A DNA stretch of 47,950 bases from assembly GCA_002427045.1 (NCBI GenBank), contig DIPO01000006.1, positions 5,700 to 53,649 on the forward strand, read 5' to 3'. The notes under the pieces are model-generated. The model was not told the origin of the DNA and did not search any database. It saw nothing but the letters and a program-made list of their open reading frames with translations. A program made the translations under genes and the position numbers. The DNA is from Firmicutes bacterium UBA5486 (GTDB lineage: Bacteria; Bacillota; UBA4882; UBA10575). Positions 43,201 through 47,950 of this stretch are shown here, piece after piece. Within the stretch, counting starts at the first letter, position 1. Each line of letters begins with the position of its first letter.

Positions 43201-44055
43201 GATGTAGAAGGTGATCTGCTCTTACCGATTATTACTACGGAGGCGGATCCGGAACGACCGAATCTGATCACTTTTTCAGCAATCTCTTCGCGGGGGAGCA
43301 ATATTAACTGGGCACAGACCCGCTGGAGTTTTGGAGATTCAAAAGAGGTTCAATATGGCCCGGTAGTAACCTATGAGTACCCTGTCACCCAAACTTCGGC
43401 CACATATAAAGTGACTTTGACCTTGAATCGGACTACTGCCGATGGTATTCAGGAGGTAAAGACCACTAGCAAAGAGATCCGGATCGGAGCGGATGTTATT
43501 CGTGCTGTGATCAAAGCGGTAAAATACGGTGATTATCTAGTACTCTCTGCCGAAGAGTCAGAAGGTAAGGGTTTACTTCTTGATCGATGTACTTGGCTTT
43601 TTGAAGGGCAAGGGGATACGGAGTCGTTCAATGAGAATATCCAAGGGGGAGTAATAAGAAGAGAAACTTATAGTGAGTCGAGTACATTTTCTAGTCATAC
43701 AAAAGCAAATCTATCAATGGGACTTAGTTATAGCATTGGTGGGTGGTTCACTCCGAAGTTTAATGTTAATGTTTCAACAGGAATTGGAAGTAGTAATGAA
43801 TATACCTCATCCTCTTCTCCAGTTATTTGGGAAAAAGCCGATTATAGTGATTATAAAAACGAAAATCATAGCTTCTCAACGCAAAACTCCCATATTGGCG
43901 CGGTCGCCCGCCGTTATGTAGGAGAAGAGAAGAATCTGGTAGTGACCTTATTTGTTTACCGGGTCACCGAGGATGGAGTGGAAGGAGAATCGGTGACTGT
44001 TCAGATTAATTTGAATGATACCAAGTTAACAAGGGGGGTTAATTATGGGAAGTAA
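28279..44055 (+). CDS. Giant secreted multidomain surface protein (5258 residues)
   Basis: An uninterrupted frame with a signal peptide (1-25). Domains in order, from sequence character: cohesin-like (27-175), glucodextranase-B/Ig-like (281-365), beta-propeller-like (540-880), a possible second cohesin-like sandwich (890-1020), Ig-like and linker regions, FG-GAP repeats (1771-2144, with xAIVGxPxxxxxKGAAYIF units), LamG/concanavalin-like (2319-2481), jelly-roll-like (2575-2684), second LamG-like (2695-2851), Ig-like (3308-3391), PKD (3594-3684, DFDGDGVYD), NHL (3841-3935), TolB/PD40 propeller (3991-4308), fibronectin III (4324-4416), eight tandem about 90-residue domains (4418-5114), and a Ser/Thr-rich tail. 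No catalytic site, sortase motif or C-terminal anchor is seen. An adhesion or scaffold role is inferred. ATG 28279 follows AAGGGGTGG. The last 11 bases overlap the RHS gene. Confidence 0.85.
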   Translation: MQRKALWISVITVLFLLLTGTGVWGQSPVVRAEIDADTYKVGEVITLRVNLDSNPGLHSLYCDLAYDGTVMEFVSLSQGTMVNEEYQPNEFLYAVSDSVTSNIRGNHLILSYTLQGAGVLTYRTGLLCEIRFRVKTPGEAGMKYQFTFNSAAVTDGIGNNFTGVSWSSSPYFTIGSSAYRSFVLITKPYDMEVIYEDRVEVKAISSTGLDYYVRYENKTTGEVTLPIPANTSNLPAQTFHLNKGYNNIAVTLYQRINGHDYMIAIDQVRVYHPEDDKYIKILSPKPNQVVNTDLVEVIISSPYEEVTVNGLAAQFYEEGNGENKLYRTRLWLRKGFNTITAEAVGPEKVKYKDTIRVYYQKDSSIFSFISPRVGEYYKSAADAYLHIEGEIDSEYRTSANAGEGPVPNTVTLQVLYRPNNPQKATIMLVDNKLAKIKETDDNFRQAHSGYLFYNDFEISLAGLGSGEIEIIAYKNKEGNCWDDKIHRLVYVDDQRLWIDLVQPNVYSCDLLDNRWQLRNFNEAKEPHMENSIVSTDGGIVLAPGEPVIAQELLVSTADLAEDKDGTLYALTNNQVTGSLSIYRKRKVDAGWNLVLTRSQMHGYALCATDKGILVGVSNLYASEDSGLYLLQDDRLVNIQFPVTLQHVQFIQNRNGIIYIYGNYYNYLYSFNIHTLTQGSNGLLVDALNRVDFANNFNLKQFVLSTDCETAILRRENGRIHFYNRTAAGYLPVKISEAKDDIELTGRNIIAGEYKNGDYNAYLILKDDTHVISIMEYTKGQRRYFTSEKIAVDKLLKEKEVRLYAAGFKNNAFYFLYQGAGSGLKLKEGQVFFEQFYSQEDPVVYPCALVPNLLSAQLFITSKNQLYLGAGSGLPDHLAANTLYHLYHQLPNLPGKISFNYVNDDIEGICGFSFELDPAWLELEGAVEFGFAVKEKSSGNNRLTTPTDAVLFQAEQQCLADLIRVTENEFYTLYRHYDPITEREVIHFVFKNIQEKRYLSFDFQLFPIGNASPGIYNFKIDKKTHLQIASPSSEEITIPIHGFIYDRTVTEVMINQARIPLGRDGSFRYDYVIKQSGNLVPVLISCINSSGEIADLRFVVEIVESQNGLANIQYMNQEEYKDFTEGILASSEESLTLAGKYYGMVGSVVGYELYGYEYKEGIESVVLVKRGLFQTIQDQTVFREFALNRDNLGSGYTAGYFQDEEITLIPGRQQLRLYIENPGGLRYVYKINGEYPDVDYVMPETEQKIIFSLEPNPDPVVVQEVPIEYHLRLKAYEEEELLPDQKKAYVFRRSYELFGEIKSLYNFSDLLVKSFTPGLVFENGETEQVVQVGAGNRFRIKVMIQMNPQEQEEDFDLGVIPTIPALINLRTGVRLKVSKAYEDTYFIPDFSRMQPENWTEEEHGSRCIPFCFRFNRDDLPVPGSLMTLTVNHTNVITGTLKRKNETDYWLKDEDGRNMELTDKELKQGRNRISWVLHYGSEIMSSSNSGRSGMTDFIFDYTEVIESTPTEVRFNPALTSQYYEEETLPKLMINKDAKTKIEIQLNEKPLMEGFDQDWTAMEINLVNPALREGRNELVITYTELQQDPITKIFSFLYDSKNPEAAIASWVMDDEERFLSEITAIVKEANFTKANLYYGQDIISQHPEVIIIAADQYLLRWTNLFVYEIAPSKDRPVMVKAYDHSGKAGLSTELILSGNKRPGEETAREIAIDLPLYTGLPLLAHERNHHSRPSAAHTKFAPRRFLPKESVISKIGKDGDYLARNLFEQKVTVGDGSGGEESVAICGNYAIVGLPNENDGKGAAYIFKLDENGVWGIIQRLEATDSTANARFGWSVSISENLAIIGTPNENSEKGAAYLFEREVNGNWIRKEKWQGTVTEGRFGWSVAVSGDTAVVGAPTKRYKPDFRNEKGSVYIYKQGSNGIWNTSKILSSSSVYPFPIHVYGKVIGELIKIRYGGDLFGYSVSLSGNKLVVGNPKSFVQWGYFLTANEYPGEVILYEFDNSGIWNETYKYKDNNVNNMFGSSVAISGNRAIVGSKGLNNNKGAAYIFEPNSSGKWGKTQNLVARDGTKGDKFGCSVSIAGNKAIVGVDGDHNSIGTAYIFDLQGNSYQIVTSNKIKSDGFGSEVAISESTALVGARSNFAYFYKQDKPQWYPLIPGDQKYLVFKIAKDILQQVGSKEDIIDCIRFEVLGQRLRNIDGKIEEVNPSQELILDNEKNWYLDGFNHLYYLVEVSELRTKFLEVAEHIFPGGYVEEGYSIYDLGSLRVRYETLVTADNLVDIYTIGDLNEELRNILLYDPNYADLEAPTYLDPVLTYQPAEVSQIRPNFAEEMTLNFWLRLDDEGLLEPEYINTVKKRVITFFSAENRPLIEIGYRGNILYLYDLVEQSLIPLGYLTTFMESKKWNMITVRMTKERSELQIGFNNQWIDYGEIAPSTIAAILAEGAKLYFGPLEREDYNTGFFSVASPFYIDQYLTNDEMYRIYELSDQYMSTEREYHFPDMITDYGNQQQQLRIVGNGSDYFTPFENYNPKGINGDGSLKASSRLRNLLSVPQGTDKNYVTFTEANDCILYNMEVQGEADCFTLHPKEGRTGRYFFGDINSNYGLGKDRWYSVTGRVIALESQTTARLVLRINGREESWQLQPGRFHFIYENLKNETPAQVQLYIETDGMISLAKDVTLNQGNYIITKDLARSAVKTSFPFGLSGTVHFWYKPLNANPDGFINYSAVLFDSELIKIWTDVNQGEDALFYAGIKDADGQIQETIKTNVKVGYDWQHLQVSYSFKDTTNDCNVISFYINGSLAGALEGIRFSPFGSLVGEVPETDNVWLGCDCNEGNFAQGYLDAVVLSKHYLYEQYQPQPIGILDYDEAVAEIQMKMAENIGEQDALRYCLVAMDSHFKEEGDCFPIDLSGKTAGRYRLTVDLVIRGHNYQQIFFFNIDSRPRFVLKEHTPIIFQHVAKDLHFKLGYDLSYRLEDEALQFIGVAARISGGTGEQTRYLVQDFINQQPSQWLLGIEEAEEVHWASITPDNSGLLDLVFPEVEADSSVQCNFKYFYFQTSFSEKHRYDQLPAVDLTTRVPMAALTQPLYPEKDHEGYEYKLVVDITNGEGGVLDPIFADIQIDYETVDLKTSVSKRGSINLNSTGKGELFYDDILHWKDNVPLYGEYYVVLKLRYQDVIYLETERIPLAWCKREEKETPSLVLQELEIKEFSLLYINQQNPNNPTASFYLDYLKNGLSEVTPKLEMILGHQVKTIILPAIPADLNSRIFTEIPIPKGRFLARVTITSGDVTRSQEIEVNNIVDKPEVVLTNWVDSLIQYNNVLFSWKGYYNGQFNEQIEYQYNLDYNGWTSPNSEWRSVRYYNLAEGYHNFQVRAIYQNEPSEIRQVTFFIDTQQPIFNSDKITINRKYDSQGVLYAVKISGLSGAISDSSLDQVFANETKVQFQKDGSFTTELLPIKTDGSEEIILTAYDRVGNYTDYMVVVENQLTEVVFPHSGGKVRYSPLTLVGKIAPQITAKMDIYVADFQSTVKNDYSGWKKATINADRTFFVEDLLINPGTASREIVTTLNMACVFESGKTFERKIDVIANELIMPIEMELSAQAVEGENTDVAVTISCQANVPNISSWSIDFDGDGVYDLVDLMQNPASEAAKQHCWKHQYSVLGLVKPRVRVITTDGDFFSASKTLIIHEKIREASFKMMKNPISMSTLRMPDESNRIFVLRKQEEEFLVEVYEVRRNNTYLSNKLYEIDLSAHQINNPVKIEALAEDSLLVVSNNDFRGMIYQLKADRFGNYRVVAMVYLEDEVADFTIQEEALLVSMNNQNTMAWVPLVEGLLSQEGVVSKKVELTNTLLLGEKVGLETDGHHFFIADTLNQRIIQLSPSLRLLDQFGVRGNGEGEFIRPEIIRYYENRIFVSDSGRRDLQVFDREYNPICTLAYQDKPDYHNYVEADFFDDIADFQVIAREEGERLYYYALILSRTAGKLSMIRLPQWEELKVRVRNNQIVFIREGEVYTAKPDGSDLKKTISSDSLPRIQGTLDYPALAPDGRRLVFTSRAQLYNGEAGYDEDNIYTYSNLYCLTLDNKNLTRIDLGTLSGYEIERPVFNSNGSKVVFSAKPHRGKWQIYIYDFQSGQTEKLFATDENARYPYFSPDDRFIVFTSDFVGNEEIEIINVANPSVRVRVTSNHCRDSFPVWGTVYPGEITNYDLQKIIKSKIAFVSERDNRKGVYYVYLAQETNDMVSVYDLKNNRVVGNQPDTAAIEITYLDPTTRDYLEGDYPCFTGDGRSLIFEHYDGYENTLKRLDFETNLENLLKGESKTYESLVQIYGANRPSGMKNMITNFVAENCNGNEMKLSWDRYTNNDIFYIVEYKPVNSEDVYRNYVLSQTGTLLTGLKMGMEYLVRVFVLENEVEVTTSYWAKVKMPEVMARPSYTIDPNNPYLVHLRAWKPEPAQEYKWRFSWIIENTEIQVQNSQDYLYEFGTSGTKTIFLKAYTEGQTATHVSQPLEVNIISDLKPVIEHTLADDASYIELSAESSLGKKLNLSSAQWIISGPGREPLIATGSKVTIPLDGFQRKINVSLTLQRIAVNNQSDVAQVNRTIDLDLKEIKPIITYEPAEANQRLIRFSGEYSLGNINWSSVRWALFANGGLLYTVDGVTTFDYLFPETNQDTVYTICLTAQRRNDGKTVTASQVVTVAAEPIEPKINYEIIELKQGEQVVGAKILFDCTESKGSGIDYTLARWAVPVASTYNEQVVQMGPIAVYNLFGVTDDLVIEVALTLSRKNGIDPITVTRYINISKSQLPLGKLIVDKKIEDSVTGKVLVMDVFKSTGPNIDWERTEWHLEGEPYVHRGPVLRKNIPMASTEGMTISYTCLLYRYGAATPEKLEDKVEISKTTITPIISAKRLSGSKHRMYELSVLETAGINIDWERTRWYIYDGGEKATELRGSVVAHSFAYRDEQMGYPVLVEMFLKGSSYPFVAYTTVDVEGDLLLPIITTEADPERPNLITFSAISSRGSNINWAQTRWSFGDSKEVQYGPVVTYEYPVTQTSATYKVTLTLNRTTADGIQEVKTTSKEIRIGADVIRAVIKAVKYGDYLVLSAEESEGKGLLLDRCTWLFEGQGDTESFNENIQGGVIRRETYSESSTFSSHTKANLSMGLSYSIGGWFTPKFNVNVSTGIGSSNEYTSSSSPVIWEKADYSDYKNENHSFSTQNSHIGAVARRYVGEEKNLVVTLFVYRVTEDGVEGESVTVQINLNDTKLTRGVNYGK
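41530..43640 (+). repeat. Eight tandem about 90-residue Ig/PKD-like units in the giant protein
   Basis: Each unit opens with a P-I-I-like strand, has a central I-(N/D)-W-x-x-(T/V)-(R/E)-W motif (INWSSVRW, IDYTLARW, IDWERTEW, IDWERTRW, INWAQTRW) and closes with a long alternating strand pair (VTLTLNR-like). The motif is clear in units 3-7 and weaker in 1, 2 and 8. DNA identity between units is low, so the duplication is old. Confidence 0.75.
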
Positions 44056-47000
44056 GGTATTAAACTTTAGGTTAGGGAAGAGAAAACAAAGGCCCCGATG
44101 TTTTTCTGTTTTGCTTATTTCTCTATTCTTCTTAGTGCTCTTATTTTATTGGGACAGCCCGGCGGAAGCACAAGGTGATACTCGTTATGATGTCGGATTT
44201 AACCTGCCTTTTAATGAAAAAGCCGGGAATGTAAACCCACAGACCGGTAATGTCACTTTAAGTTTTTCTGATCTGGAATTACCAGGACGAGGCGGGATGA
44301 ATTTTCAGTTTGGACGGTATTGGAATCTAAACCAGGCCAACGTCTTTACCATGTATCGCGACCCTTATGATGGAAGTAACAAACTGAACTCGGAAACTTT
44401 AGAAGACTGTAACCATTTAGGGGTAGGTTGGTCCGGAACTATACCCTACATTTTTGCAGATAACAGCTCTGGAGTTAAGGTGCTTAATTTGAGTTTTGGC
44501 GGCAATATCTACCAGCTGGACCAGAGCGGATTAGCTTTGTATCGTTCTAAGATTAACCCGGATAAATCCAATATTCTCTGGTATGATTTATTAGACTTAC
44601 GAGTGTATCAGGAATATGGAATAAAATACGAAGATTATCCTTTGTATTACCAGCTGTTGCAGGTTGAAGAGTATGATCTTGCTTACCAACCGACTATGGC
44701 CAATGAGCATCTTTTAATTTTAAAGGATAATTCCAAGTATTGGTTCCGCCCAGATGGTAAACTGATGATGCAGGAGGACCGGACCGGTTTAAACCAGATT
44801 TGGTACTTCTATGATTCTAAAGCCCAGTTACGACTAGTAGTAGATACGGCAGAGCGTATGATCCGCTTTAATTATGACAATTACGGCAATCTGACGACGA
44901 TTGAATGGGATGTTATTATTGGGGTTAAAAATGCTGATGGGCAAAGAACTTTAACAACAGAGACGCGAAGGATCACCTATCATTACCAAAGCGCTGAAGC
45001 TTTAGGAAAGGTCAAGGAGTTAAAACCCTGGGTGGTCGGGTACAAAGAACCCTTCCTATTGGTGGGGGTTACCGACCCGGAAGGAAATTTTACCCGCTAT
45101 ACTTACCAGGAAGGTCCGGCGTACTTCACCTATGATAGTGCCGCTACCCGGTCACGGAATCTTTATATGCTACTGACCGAGATTACTGCGATGGAAGATG
45201 CTCAGGGCCGATACAGGAACAAACAAAACTTTGAATATGAAGTTCCGGCTCAAGGATTATATACCAGAGAATTTTACCAGGGATACTTTGAGTACTACAA
45301 AATCTCCAGACAATACTTTCAGGACCGGCACGGGCGAATAATGAATAATACCACCTATCAGTATTTTGATTTAGGAGAAGCCGGAAACTATCATCAATAC
45401 ACTACCATCCTGCGGCAAGGCAACCTCAAAACCACTTATGTCTATTCAGTCAGTGAAGAACGAAGACGGGACCATGTTTTAGAGAAGATGATCATTGAAA
45501 GTGCTGATGGTTTCCTGGAACAGCGGGATTACGTCTATGATATAAATCGTGCCAAAATCCTGGAAGAGGTATACCGGAGACAATTTGTGTATAGAGAAAG
45601 ATACCAATATGATCGGAAAGGTAATCTAAAAGAACATCAAGATAAAATTGGTTTGGTTACTGTTATTGCTTATGACGATAAATATAGTATTCCTAGGCAT
45701 ATAGTGAAAAAAGTAAAAGCCGATGGAGTAGCAAAAGAATATGAAACAGAGTATTTAATTGATGACCTGGGACAAGTAATTAAAGAGCTTCTCTATCTGG
45801 AGGAAGACAGCGGCGCTAAACGACAAGTAATCCAGAAAGAGCTGGAGTATGATCAGTATGGAAATATCATTAAAGTTACTGATGCCCACGGAAACAGCGT
45901 CCATACTGTCTATGATCTAGTTCATCAGGTTTTTCCGATCAAGGTTTTTCAGGATGTTACTGTTGAGAGCTGGCAAGAGGGAGGAACTATTGATAATAAC
46001 TGGTTTACCGAACCGGATGACACCAAAAAAATCCGGGTGCGGAACTGGAAAGTCTTTAATAGTGATGGCACCATATGGCTAGAGCTTGATAATGAAGGTT
46101 ATGCACTGGAACACTATTATGATAAAAACAAAACCGAGATCGAGACTGTTTTGCCTGATGCCGATGATCTCAGGAGTTTTGCCGAGCCAATTACTGTTGT
46201 CAATAACCAACCACAGGGAGCTGATTTTGATGATTTTCTTACCTCTACATATTGTGAAGCCTTTTTAGAGAGCCGTCTTAACAACCCTAAGGTCCGGCGG
46301 GAGATCTCCTATACCGATGATTTTATCAAAACCTATACCGATCTGGATGTAAAATCAGGCGCGGTCAAAGTAACAGGAGAGCAGGGAGATGGGCTAGGTA
46401 ATATCGAAGAAGAGATCGAGTATGATGCGTATGGTAACCGCTATGCAGTAAAACAGATGACTTATGACTTGTTCGGAAGATTAGTAGGTCTCACCGACCC
46501 TGATGCCAAAGAGAGTTATGGCACTTTCCGGGTGAACGGGGTGGCGGTTGAGAAGTTTGATAAGACCTGGATTACTGAATATGATGATCTAGGCCGGGAA
46601 AAGTGGATTTATTACCCTGAGACCGAACGGGGACGGACTGATACCAAGCGTTTTCAATATGATGATCAGCAAAATAATGTTACCATTACTGATGCTTTAG
46701 GCCGCCGTGTTATGGAACAGTATGACTGGAATGGTAATCTGATTAAAACCATCCGTTACGGAGAGCGAACCACTCCCAGCACAGACTGGCAGGAATATAG
46801 GTATGAGTATGATGAATTAAACCGTCTCATCAGTTTTACTGACCCGATAGGGAATGTTACTGGTTACCGTTATGATGAAAGAGATCTTTTACTGGAAGAA
46901 AGACATGGGACTACCGGTAATGAACGAATGGAATACAATGACCTGGGGCTTTTAGTCCAGAAAACCGACCGTAAAGGGCAGATCATAGTCATGGAATATG

Positions 47001-47887
47001 ATGAGATGAACCGTAATACCGCCGTGCTCCATTACCAAAACAAACAGGATTACCAGAATAATCAAGCTTGCCGCCAGGTAAAGACGGTCTACGATCACCG
47101 GGGTAATCCGGTGCGGGTTAGCAGTGAAGAACTGATCGAATATTATCTTTACGATCATAGTAACCAAGTGATAAAGTTAGAGCGGCGGCTCAAAGATCCC
47201 GCTCTACGGGAGCAAGTCGCCCGGGTATGGGGTGGGGATGCTGAAGAACAGAGCTTTAACTTTAGTTATGAATATAATGATGCTGGGATGGTTACCAGGA
47301 TGATTTATCCTGATGGAGCAGTCCATCAGTATGATTATGACAGTGCCTTAGGAAGGCTTGAGCAAATCAAAACGGTGATTGATCCAGATAGCTGGCTAGC
47401 AGCTGGTGGATCTCATTTAGATATTAACCCTTTTGTTACTAGATTAGAGTATACACCTTCCGGGGTAGTTACTGAGATGGAGTATGCAAATCAGACCAAA
47501 CAAACCTGGGACTTTGACCACCGGAAAAGGATCTCCCGGATTCAGATCAGCGCTCCAGGTACAATGCTAGAGGACCTTAGCTACAAAGTAGATGCAGTCG
47601 GCAATATCAGGGCGATTAATGAGAATGAATATACATATGACGGTTTTGACCGGATTGCCGAAGCAAAGACCATACTGCCGGGGAATGCCGACCAGAAAAA
47701 GTTAGTTGCCAAACACTTTGGCACTTACAAAACAGGGGTATTGCTTAATGGGATTGGTTACCTGGCGGAAGCTGATCTGAATGGGGACGGAAGGATCAAC
47801 GGCATTGATCATACGCTGGCTTCGTTTCTCAGTGATGATCAGACTTATGATCAAGAAAGTTTTAGCTATGATATAAACTGCCTCTAA
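44045..47887 (+). CDS. Secreted RHS/YD-repeat protein, 3' end disrupted by an inverted segment
   Basis: A signal peptide (1-42, cleaved after AEA) is followed by the N-terminal block typical of exported RHS proteins, NPQTGNVTLSFSDLELPGRG then GMNFQFGRYWN. From about residue 220 to 1225 there are many YD repeats, such as RFNYDNYGNLTTIEWD, YEYDELNRLISFTDPIGNVT and YDERDLLLEERHGTTGNERM. Residues 1244-1261 (ADLNGDGRINGIDHTLASFL region) form a dockerin-type calcium loop. The frame then reaches ESFSYDIN, where a G-N-R-T continuation is expected, but Cys-Leu-stop follows because 47879-47950 is RHS sequence in opposite orientation. So 1280 residues is a truncated view; no C-terminal toxin tip is visible. 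The ATG follows AAGGGGGG and overlaps the giant gene by 11 bases. Confidence 0.85.
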   Translation: MGSKVLNFRLGKRKQRPRCFSVLLISLFFLVLLFYWDSPAEAQGDTRYDVGFNLPFNEKAGNVNPQTGNVTLSFSDLELPGRGGMNFQFGRYWNLNQANVFTMYRDPYDGSNKLNSETLEDCNHLGVGWSGTIPYIFADNSSGVKVLNLSFGGNIYQLDQSGLALYRSKINPDKSNILWYDLLDLRVYQEYGIKYEDYPLYYQLLQVEEYDLAYQPTMANEHLLILKDNSKYWFRPDGKLMMQEDRTGLNQIWYFYDSKAQLRLVVDTAERMIRFNYDNYGNLTTIEWDVIIGVKNADGQRTLTTETRRITYHYQSAEALGKVKELKPWVVGYKEPFLLVGVTDPEGNFTRYTYQEGPAYFTYDSAATRSRNLYMLLTEITAMEDAQGRYRNKQNFEYEVPAQGLYTREFYQGYFEYYKISRQYFQDRHGRIMNNTTYQYFDLGEAGNYHQYTTILRQGNLKTTYVYSVSEERRRDHVLEKMIIESADGFLEQRDYVYDINRAKILEEVYRRQFVYRERYQYDRKGNLKEHQDKIGLVTVIAYDDKYSIPRHIVKKVKADGVAKEYETEYLIDDLGQVIKELLYLEEDSGAKRQVIQKELEYDQYGNIIKVTDAHGNSVHTVYDLVHQVFPIKVFQDVTVESWQEGGTIDNNWFTEPDDTKKIRVRNWKVFNSDGTIWLELDNEGYALEHYYDKNKTEIETVLPDADDLRSFAEPITVVNNQPQGADFDDFLTSTYCEAFLESRLNNPKVRREISYTDDFIKTYTDLDVKSGAVKVTGEQGDGLGNIEEEIEYDAYGNRYAVKQMTYDLFGRLVGLTDPDAKESYGTFRVNGVAVEKFDKTWITEYDDLGREKWIYYPETERGRTDTKRFQYDDQQNNVTITDALGRRVMEQYDWNGNLIKTIRYGERTTPSTDWQEYRYEYDELNRLISFTDPIGNVTGYRYDERDLLLEERHGTTGNERMEYNDLGLLVQKTDRKGQIIVMEYDEMNRNTAVLHYQNKQDYQNNQACRQVKTVYDHRGNPVRVSSEELIEYYLYDHSNQVIKLERRLKDPALREQVARVWGGDAEEQSFNFSYEYNDAGMVTRMIYPDGAVHQYDYDSALGRLEQIKTVIDPDSWLAAGGSHLDINPFVTRLEYTPSGVVTEMEYANQTKQTWDFDHRKRISRIQISAPGTMLEDLSYKVDAVGNIRAINENEYTYDGFDRIAEAKTILPGNADQKKLVAKHFGTYKTGVLLNGIGYLAEADLNGDGRINGIDHTLASFLSDDQTYDQESFSYDINCL

Positions 47888-47950
47888 TCGGTTGCGTTCC
47901 CCATATTGATAAGTATATAGATCCCCGTTTTGCATTAGTTTCGTCCGGTT
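47879..47950 (-). other. Inverted RHS coding segment at the window edge
   Basis: Read on the minus strand from 47950, this piece encodes NRTKLMQNGDLYTYQYGERN then RLE, a perfect YD-repeat sequence. It would continue the plus-strand frame YDIN(47878) after one missing Gly codon. The junction shows an AAC overlap of three bases. Either DNA inversion or a chimeric read at an assembly end explains it. Confidence 0.8.

Noticed and set aside
47702..47935. Minus-strand ORF starting with a YD-repeat-like sequence
   Set aside because: Only the first about 19 codons are RHS-like; beyond the junction it reads the antisense of the RHS gene. It is explained by the inverted segment, not by a separate gene.
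1..47950. CRISPR arrays, rRNA genes, prophage or integrase genes, and transposases
   Set aside because: No evenly spaced direct repeats of CRISPR type, no rRNA sequence, and none of the gene products looks like a transposase or recombinase; the dispersed repeats have terminal inverted ends instead.

Overview
The window looks like a chromosomal piece of a low-GC Bacillota (Firmicutes) with signs of an outer membrane. The Bacillota signals are a CIRCE-controlled groES-groEL pair, the gene order dnaX-ybaB-recR, an Amidase_3 plus GerMN cell-wall hydrolase, strong Shine-Dalgarno sites and frequent TTG starts. The diderm signals are two TolC-family proteins in a MacAB-type efflux operon and a signal-peptide protein of beta-barrel character that ends in phenylalanine. 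I cannot name the species; a diderm Bacillota lineage (Limnochordia- or Halanaerobiales-like) is an inference.

Layout. 0.1-6.2 kb: YghO-like GNAT protein (-), CwlD/GerM-type amidase (+), a frameshifted DUF2284 gene (-), groEL and groES (-) behind a promoter and CIRCE, and tRNA-Leu(CAG) with its own promoter and terminator. 6.3-12.6 kb: a coiled-coil protein with 42-bp tandem repeats, then a five-gene efflux operon (two TolC-like proteins, MacA-like adaptor, MacB-like ATPase, MacB-like permease). 12.8-21.1 kb: a nitrogen-compound catabolic region with a YheO/DauR-like regulator, RidA, diaminopropionate ammonia-lyase (YgeX), YfcC-type transporter, YgeY-type hydrolase, carbamate kinase and nitroreductase. 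21.6-24.1 kb: dnaX-ybaB-recR. 24.2-26.8 kb: an antiporter gene relic, a Uma2 nuclease and an outer-membrane-like barrel protein. 27.2-47.95 kb: a putative lipoprotein, a giant secreted protein of 5258 residues, and an overlapping secreted RHS/YD-repeat protein.

How they work together. The efflux genes form a complete tripartite pump, but the first TolC homologue lacks the segments that normally make the outer-membrane barrel. The catabolic genes fit deamination of diaminopropionate (with RidA clearing the reactive aminoacrylate intermediate), transport, hydrolysis and ATP recovery through carbamate kinase. This resembles the ygeX-ygeY-yqeA locus, but the YgeW carbamoyltransferase is not in the window. 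The giant protein and the RHS protein overlap by 11 bp and are probably translated together. The giant protein starts with a cohesin-like domain and the RHS protein carries a dockerin-like calcium loop near its visible end, so they may bind each other.

Three non-gene signals stand out. A family of about 105-bp (one 284-bp) repeats with ends like GGAATTGCATAATT occupies many intergenic gaps, one inside a 5' UTR. A 44-bp inverted repeat pair flanks ridA-dpaL-yfcC. At the right edge the last about 70 bp are RHS coding sequence in inverted orientation, which creates the apparent stop codon of the RHS gene; this is either a real inversion or a chimeric assembly end.
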